A stretch of DNA of 64,000 nt, taken from the NCBI RefSeq assembly GCF_027497215.1, contig NZ_CP114904.1:1-64000 (forward strand), in the 5' to 3' direction. Both the position numbers and the translations under genes were made by a program. The first letter of the stretch is position 1. The number at the start of each line of letters is the position of its first letter. Below are positions 59,531 to 64,000 of this stretch, piece after piece. The notes beneath the pieces are model-generated. The model was given only the letters and a program-made list of their open reading frames with translations, did no database searches and was not told the origin of the DNA. The stretch is from Micromonospora sp. WMMD812 (GTDB taxonomy: Bacteria; Actinomycetota; Actinomycetes; Mycobacteriales; Micromonosporaceae).

Positions 59531-62500
59531 TCAGGCGATCCGGTACGCCCGCAGGATGGTCTGCGTCACCGTGTTGCCGGCGGTGTCGGCGGCCGTCAGG
59601 CGTAGCGACACGAAGCCGGGCCGGCGCGGGTGGGCGATGAGAGCGACCCCCCGGACGACCGGCAGCGGGACCCAGGTCCGTCCGTCGTCGAACGACGCGG
59701 AGACACCGAGCGTCCGGTTGGGCGCGGCGGTCGAGCCCGCCTGCCGGTCCAGCGCCACCGGGATGGTCATCGCCCGGCCCGCCCGGGCCGTGTTGGTGTC
59801 GTCGAGCACGGGTGTCGGCCGGGCCGTCGTGAGGGGCAGCCGCTCCGGCTTCGTCGTGTGCGCGGAGGTGAAGGTCCAGGCCACCGAGACCGACGTCGAC
59901 AGGGTGTCCGGGGCCCCACGGGCGACGGTCGCCTCCAGGCGGTAGGTCGCCTTGCCGGCGGGCACCGAGAAGTCCGCGTACGGGCCGTCCGCGGTGGCGA
60001 TCTCCGCGCCGTTGCGCGACAACCGGAGCTTGACCTGCAGGTCGTCCCGGCTGGCCGGGCGGCCCGTCGCGTCGCCGAACAGGGGCGGCGAGGCGACCGA
60101 GATGGTGTCGCCGTCACGACCCGCGTATCCCAGCGGCGACCAGGCCGGGGCCCCTCCCATCGTGGGCCCGAAGGGCGCCGCGTTCCAGGTCTGGGTGTAC
60201 GTCCGGCCCGGCTGGAAGGTGGACTCCTGCGTGGTGACGTTGTCGCCCTCGACGACCGTGGACGTCCAGACGATCCCGCCGTCGGTGTTGTAGTACTCGG
60301 TGGCGTGGAACGGCAGGTCGACCGACGTGCTCGAGCCGATCGGGCCCGGGCCGCCGGGGGACGCCGCACGGTGGAACCGGACGGCGGTCGCGGTGGTGGA
60401 CTGGCTCCGGTAGGTCGCCTTGACGGTGGCGAGGTTCTTCGGCGACAGCTTCCTGTCCAGGCCGGTGAACATGTCGCCCTGACGCACGTACGCGAGGTCG
60501 TACGTGTAGGGGCTGTTCCGGAAGGTCCCGTCCGGACCGGGGCGGGCGAGCCCGATGCCCAACGTCGCGGCGAACTCGGGGGCCGCGACGGCCGGCCCGA
60601 TCCGGCCGAAGAACACGTCCGCGAAGGACGCTCCGCTGAGCTGGACGCCCGGGTAGCGCAGGCCGTCGTCCCAGTTCGCGCTCACGTTGATCGAGAGCGG
60701 TGCGGCGTCCCGCTGGGGCACGGTCAGCGACACCGGCCGGGCCGTGCGGGCGTCGAGCGCCTCGGTGACCGGGCCGCGCACGTCCAGGACCGGCTGCACG
60801 AGCAGGGTCGACGTGTCGCCCTCGTGGATGGTGCTGTAGAGCGCGTAACGGCCCTTGGGCAGCCGCAGGGTGCCGCCGCCCGGTTGGCCGTCGAGGGTGG
60901 TGAACTCACCGGTCGCCAGGTTCGCCGCCACGGTGCGGTACTCGGTGGCCGGTCGGCCGTCGCGCCCGGTGTGGTCGAGCCGGGCGTCGTAGCTCTCGAT
61001 CTCCCGGTTGAGCGCGAACGGAGTGCGCACCCGCAGGTCCCCGGCGCCGGTCGCGGTCAGCGCGCCCTGGTAATGGCCGTCGGGCGCGTCCACCCGGGTG
61101 TCCACGGTGACCGTCGCCTCGGCGCGGCCGCCGGCCGGCACCACCAGGGTGGCCGGGCTGACGGTGATCATGCCGGCCGGGGCCGGGGCGACGGTCAGGG
61201 ACAGGGTGACCGGCGTGGCGCCCGTGTTGTGGTAGCCGACGACCTGTGAGATCGGCGCGTCGTCGGCGTGGGGCCAGCGCTGGACCGGGAAGTCGATCGC
61301 GGCGACGTCGGCGGCGACCGGCTGGGCGACCGCGCGGCCGATGTCCAGCCGGCCCGCGCCCTGCTCGTAGAGGCTGTCCTCGCCGGTTGGCTTGGCCGAG
61401 TCCATCAGGGCGGCCTTGAGCTGCGGGCCGGACCAGTCCGGGTGCTGTCCGGCGAGGATCGCGGCCGAACCCGCCACGTGCGGGGTCGCCATCGACGTGC
61501 CCGACATGGGGACGTAGCCGCCGCCGGGAGCGGCCGCCACGATGTCGACGCCCGGCGCGCTGATCTCGGGCTTGATGTGGTTGTCGCCGAGGCGGGGACC
61601 CCGGGCGGAGAAGTAGGCCCGCTGGTCGTCGGCGTCCACCGCGGCGACGGCGAGGGCGTCGTCCGCGGTGGCCGGCGACATGACCGACTTCGGCTTGCCC
61701 TCGTTACCGGCGGCGACCACGAAGAGTGTGCCGTACCGGTGGCTCAGGTCCTGGACCGCGGTCTCCAGCGGGTCGAGCCCCGGCGCGTCGGTGCCGCCCA
61801 GGCTCACGTTGACCACCCGGGCCTGCGACGCGGCCCACTGCATGCCGGCGATGATGTCCGAGTCCTGGCACTCGTTGGTGGCACAGACCTTTCCGACGAC
61901 CAGCTTCGCGCCGGGGGCCACACCGCGGTACCGGCCGCCGGAGGCGGCGCCGCTGCCCACGATGGTCGATGCCACGTGGGTGCCGTGGCCGACCGTGTCA
62001 CCGGGGTCGTTGCCGCCGGTGAAGTCCCGGATCGCGACGAGGTGTCCGGCGAAGTCGGGGTGGCTGGCGTCGATGCCGGTGTCCAGCACGCCGACGGTGA
62101 CGCCGGTGCCGTCGAACCCGGCCTGCCAGGCCGCCGGGGCGCCGATCTGGGGCACGCTGCGGTCCAGGGTGACCCGGCGCTTGCCGTCGAGCCAGACGTG
62201 GGTGACTCCGGCGGCGAGCGAACGCGCGGACGGCGTGCCGCCGGTGAGCGAGGACCAGAGTCTGACCCGGTCGTCCCGGTCCGCCCGCACGGCCAGCGCG
62301 TGGGCGGCGGGCAGGTCGGCGTGCACCCGGGCGCCGCCGGCGGCGGACCGCGCCTGGGCCGCACCGTTCTCCGGGTACGCGACCAGCAGTGGCAGGTCGG
62401 CCGTCCGGTCGTCGTAGCCGAGCTCGCCGAGCGCGGTGAGGTCGAACAGCCGCTGGTCGAGCTTCCCGTCGCGCAGCAGTGGCAGCGCGTCGACCGGGAC

Positions 62501-62755
62501 GACGTACTGGTGGCCGCCCTCCCGGCTGGTCACGAACCGCATTCCCGCCCGCCCCGGTCCCCGCTGGATCGTCGGGTTGCCGTCCGCGTCCAGCGACACC
62601 TGATCCCCGGTGATCAACGTGAAGGTGCCGCCCGGTCGGGAAACCGGCACCTCCGGCTTCTCCCGCGCGCCCGCTGGGGAAGCCGTCAGGCCCGTCGCGG
62701 CCAGCGCGGTCGCGAGCACTGCGGCTGTCAGGGCGCGTCGTTGCCGTCGTCGCAC
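59531..62755 (-). CDS. Secreted subtilisin-like S8 serine peptidase
   Basis: The 1,074-residue precursor has a signal peptide ending ASPAGA (about residue 31) and an N-terminal pro-region to about 195. The S8 domain carries Asp225 (VGVLDTGIDASH), His257 (VGHGTHVAS) and Ser421 (GTSMATPHV); the oxyanion Asn is in VVAAGNEG. A CATNEC segment may form a disulfide. The C-terminal ~570 residues hold beta domains, including an Fn3-like region after the catalytic domain. GTG 62755 has GGAGAGG about 6 nt upstream. It is divergent from a SigE-family sigma factor. Confidence 0.93.
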   Translation of the reverse strand: MRRRQRRALTAAVLATALAATGLTASPAGAREKPEVPVSRPGGTFTLITGDQVSLDADGNPTIQRGPGRAGMRFVTSREGGHQYVVPVDALPLLRDGKLDQRLFDLTALGELGYDDRTADLPLLVAYPENGAAQARSAAGGARVHADLPAAHALAVRADRDDRVRLWSSLTGGTPSARSLAAGVTHVWLDGKRRVTLDRSVPQIGAPAAWQAGFDGTGVTVGVLDTGIDASHPDFAGHLVAIRDFTGGNDPGDTVGHGTHVASTIVGSGAASGGRYRGVAPGAKLVVGKVCATNECQDSDIIAGMQWAASQARVVNVSLGGTDAPGLDPLETAVQDLSHRYGTLFVVAAGNEGKPKSVMSPATADDALAVAAVDADDQRAYFSARGPRLGDNHIKPEISAPGVDIVAAAPGGGYVPMSGTSMATPHVAGSAAILAGQHPDWSGPQLKAALMDSAKPTGEDSLYEQGAGRLDIGRAVAQPVAADVAAIDFPVQRWPHADDAPISQVVGYHNTGATPVTLSLTVAPAPAGMITVSPATLVVPAGGRAEATVTVDTRVDAPDGHYQGALTATGAGDLRVRTPFALNREIESYDARLDHTGRDGRPATEYRTVAANLATGEFTTLDGQPGGGTLRLPKGRYALYSTIHEGDTSTLLVQPVLDVRGPVTEALDARTARPVSLTVPQRDAAPLSINVSANWDDGLRYPGVQLSGASFADVFFGRIGPAVAAPEFAATLGIGLARPGPDGTFRNSPYTYDLAYVRQGDMFTGLDRKLSPKNLATVKATYRSQSTTATAVRFHRAASPGGPGPIGSSTSVDLPFHATEYYNTDGGIVWTSTVVEGDNVTTQESTFQPGRTYTQTWNAAPFGPTMGGAPAWSPLGYAGRDGDTISVASPPLFGDATGRPASRDDLQVKLRLSRNGAEIATADGPYADFSVPAGKATYRLEATVARGAPDTLSTSVSVAWTFTSAHTTKPERLPLTTARPTPVLDDTNTARAGRAMTIPVALDRQAGSTAAPNRTLGVSASFDDGRTWVPLPVVRGVALIAHPRRPGFVSLRLTAADTAGNTVTQTILRAYRIA

Positions 62756-62938
62756 ATCGTCCTCTCCGCCACGGGCCTCTCCCGGGTCGGCACGATGACG
62801 CCTGGTTCGCGCGGCGGGTTGATCGTCCTGGGTGTGATGGCGGTCACATTCTCGGACCGCGCGGGTGGGGTCGGCCATCCCTGCCGGGTTGCATGCGGCG
62901 GTGAGCAGGGGACAAGGCTTCGAGGGGGCACCGGTCGC

Positions 62939-63439
62939 ATGCGTGACGCCGAGGAGTTCGACGCCCTCTACGCGGCCTGCGCGGGCCGGATCGTGGGTCA
63001 TGTCTATCTGCTGACCGGCAACCTCAACGAGGCGGAGGACGCCGTCGCCGAGGCGTTCACGCGGGCCTGGCAGCGCTGGGGGACGGTGCGGGAGGCGGAC
63101 AGCCCCGAGGCGTGGGTCCGCCGGGTCGCCTCGCGAGCCGCGGTGAGCAGCTGGCGCAAGGCGCTCAACCGGATGCGCGCGCACCACCGGGCCGCCGTCG
63201 ACCAGAGCGTGCCCGGCCTCAACGAGGACCACGTCGCCCTGCTGCAGGCGCTGCGGCGGCTGAGCGCCGACGAACGCCGCGCCGTCGTGCTGCACCACCT
63301 GAACGATCTCAGCGTCGCCGAGGTGGCGGCCGAGATGCAGCGGCCCGTCGGGACCGTCAAGACGTACCTGGCCCGCGGCCGGAGAGCGATGGCCGGGATG
63401 TTGACCGAGGCGCACCAGGAGGGGGCCTCCCATGGCTGA
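62939..63439 (+). CDS. SigE-family ECF RNA polymerase sigma factor
   Basis: The 166-residue sigma factor has region 2 (DALYAACAGRIVGHVYLLTG, NLNEAEDAVAEAFTRAWQRW) and region 4 (LSADERRAVVLHHLNDLSVA, EVAAEMQRPVGTVKTYLARG). The SigE-like subfamily is abundant in actinomycetes and is usually followed by a membrane-anchored gene of the kind seen next. ATG 62939 follows GAGGGGG with a longish 11-nt gap. Its stop overlaps the next gene by 8 bp. Confidence 0.9.
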   Translation: MRDAEEFDALYAACAGRIVGHVYLLTGNLNEAEDAVAEAFTRAWQRWGTVREADSPEAWVRRVASRAAVSSWRKALNRMRAHHRAAVDQSVPGLNEDHVALLQALRRLSADERRAVVLHHLNDLSVAEVAAEMQRPVGTVKTYLARGRRAMAGMLTEAHQEGASHG

Positions 63440-64000
63440 TCCGCGCGACGACCTCACGGCCATCGCCGACGGGGTCCGCCGAGTCACGACGCTGCCTGCC
63501 GCGCAGACCCTGCGCGACCGCGGCGACCGGCGCCGGCGGCGTCGGGTGGCGGTGACCGGCGCGGGCCTGGCCGTACTGGTCGTGGCCGCCGGGGCCACCC
63601 TGCTGCCGGCGCGGGACCGGGTCGAGACGCCGGGCCGCGGCATCGGGCCGGCGGGCGCGGTACCGGCGTCGGTCGCCCCGTCCGTGACCGCCTCGGCGGG
63701 ACCGCAGGAGATCCTCGGCGGCGGGCGGCAGGTCCAGATCCTGGTGCCCGGCTCGGGTGCGGCCGCGCTGGCGGTCGGCCGTGACGACGACCAGGTGCGG
63801 GCCACCACCGAGCGGGACGTCGACGACCGGTCGCTGTGGGTCCTCCGCCCCCAGGGGGACGCGTTCCAGATCGTGCTCGCGAGTCCGCGTGGCGGGCGCG
63901 AGGTCTGCATGACCGTCGTGCACGACGCCGCGCCGGGCAGCGTCCGTGCCCGCGAGTGCGACCCGGCCGCGCCGGCGCAGCGTTACCGGATCGAGCGGGT
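63432..64000 (+). CDS. Membrane protein coupled to the sigma factor, C-terminus outside window
   Basis: At least 189 residues are visible. An N-terminal cytoplasmic part (LTAIADGVRRVTTLPAAQTL) with an arginine-rich stretch precedes a single membrane helix (VAVTGAGLAVLVVAAGATLL). An extracytoplasmic beta domain follows, with two cysteines (EVCMTVVHD and ARECDPAAP). The layout and the 8-bp overlap with the sigma factor suggest an anti-sigma-like regulator, but no zinc-finger motif is present in the visible part. Confidence 0.7.
   Translation, partial: MADPRDDLTAIADGVRRVTTLPAAQTLRDRGDRRRRRRVAVTGAGLAVLVVAAGATLLPARDRVETPGRGIGPAGAVPASVAPSVTASAGPQEILGGGRQVQILVPGSGAAALAVGRDDDQVRATTERDVDDRSLWVLRPQGDAFQIVLASPRGGREVCMTVVHDAAPGSVRARECDPAAPAQRYRIER

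Noticed and set aside
62756..63910. In-frame extension of the S8 protease gene upstream of 62755
   Set aside because: The extension lacks coding character and overlaps the sigma-factor gene; a signal peptide with a good ribosome-binding site begins at 62755.

Overview
The window is chromosomal DNA of a high-GC actinomycete, most likely a member of the Micromonosporaceae (Micromonospora-like). The inference rests on the very high GC and third-position GC, frequent GTG starts, translationally coupled ATGA/GTGA junctions, a nickel superoxide dismutase, a furA-katG pair, F420-type oxidoreductases, many secreted CBM- and F5/8C-bearing hydrolases and a SapA-like spore protein. I see no tRNA, rRNA, CRISPR array, intact transposon or prophage.

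Layout. 1-3.7 kb: a truncated secreted beta-propeller-like gene, then a HTH-TOBE regulator coupled to modABC (molybdate uptake). 3.7-7.3 kb: GNAT acetyltransferase, sodN, an unassigned radical SAM protein, acetamidase/formamidase. 7.4-11.0 kb: a SigC-like ECF sigma factor, a CopC-domain membrane protein and a zinc-finger anti-sigma-like membrane protein. 11.3-16.7 kb: a 1,816-residue single-chain acyl-CoA carboxylase. 17-28.4 kb: M6 metalloprotease, a lipoprotein/thioredoxin pair, a giant GH92 mannosidase, a DinB-like protein, a GH46 chitosanase. 28.6-35.6 kb: katG-furA and a secreted ThuA/sugar-dehydrogenase fusion. 35.7-38.9 kb: a probable msrB-msrA-epoxide hydrolase-redoxin operon. 39.2-43.2 kb: a YCII/ECF42 pair, a maltokinase-cap-like protein and a GHL10 hydrolase. 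43.3-47.1 kb: a sulfate ABC operon. 47.2-49.6 kb: PadR plus a membrane protein, and SapA. 49.6-53.0 kb: a FecCD permease remnant, a PepSY membrane protein, YcnI and a second SigC-like sigma factor. 53-64 kb: YjbR protein, esterase, F420 reductase with two luciferase-like enzymes and a divergent MarR, GH19 chitinase, S8 protease, and a SigE-family sigma factor with its membrane partner (cut by the window end).

The strongest unexpected signal links two distant loci. A 30-bp bipartite element, GGGAAC-N17-CGACT(A/G), stands in correct orientation upstream of four genes: the zinc-finger membrane protein (11.0 kb), the PepSY protein and ycnI (divergent, 51.5 kb), and the second SigC-like sigma factor (53.0 kb). 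Together with the CopC protein and the first SigC-like sigma factor they look like one ECF-controlled copper (or copper/iron) homeostasis regulon, split over two places about 40 kb apart. This is an inference from sequence pattern and family knowledge.

Elsewhere, the gene sets suggest oxidative defence (SodN, KatG/FurA, MsrA/MsrB, redoxin), polymer scavenging (GH19, GH46, GH92, GHL10, M6 and S8 proteases) and inorganic nutrient uptake (molybdate, sulfate). Several operators are visible as perfect or near-perfect palindromes: upstream of the mod operon, furA, the GH92 gene, the PadR gene and the MarR gene.
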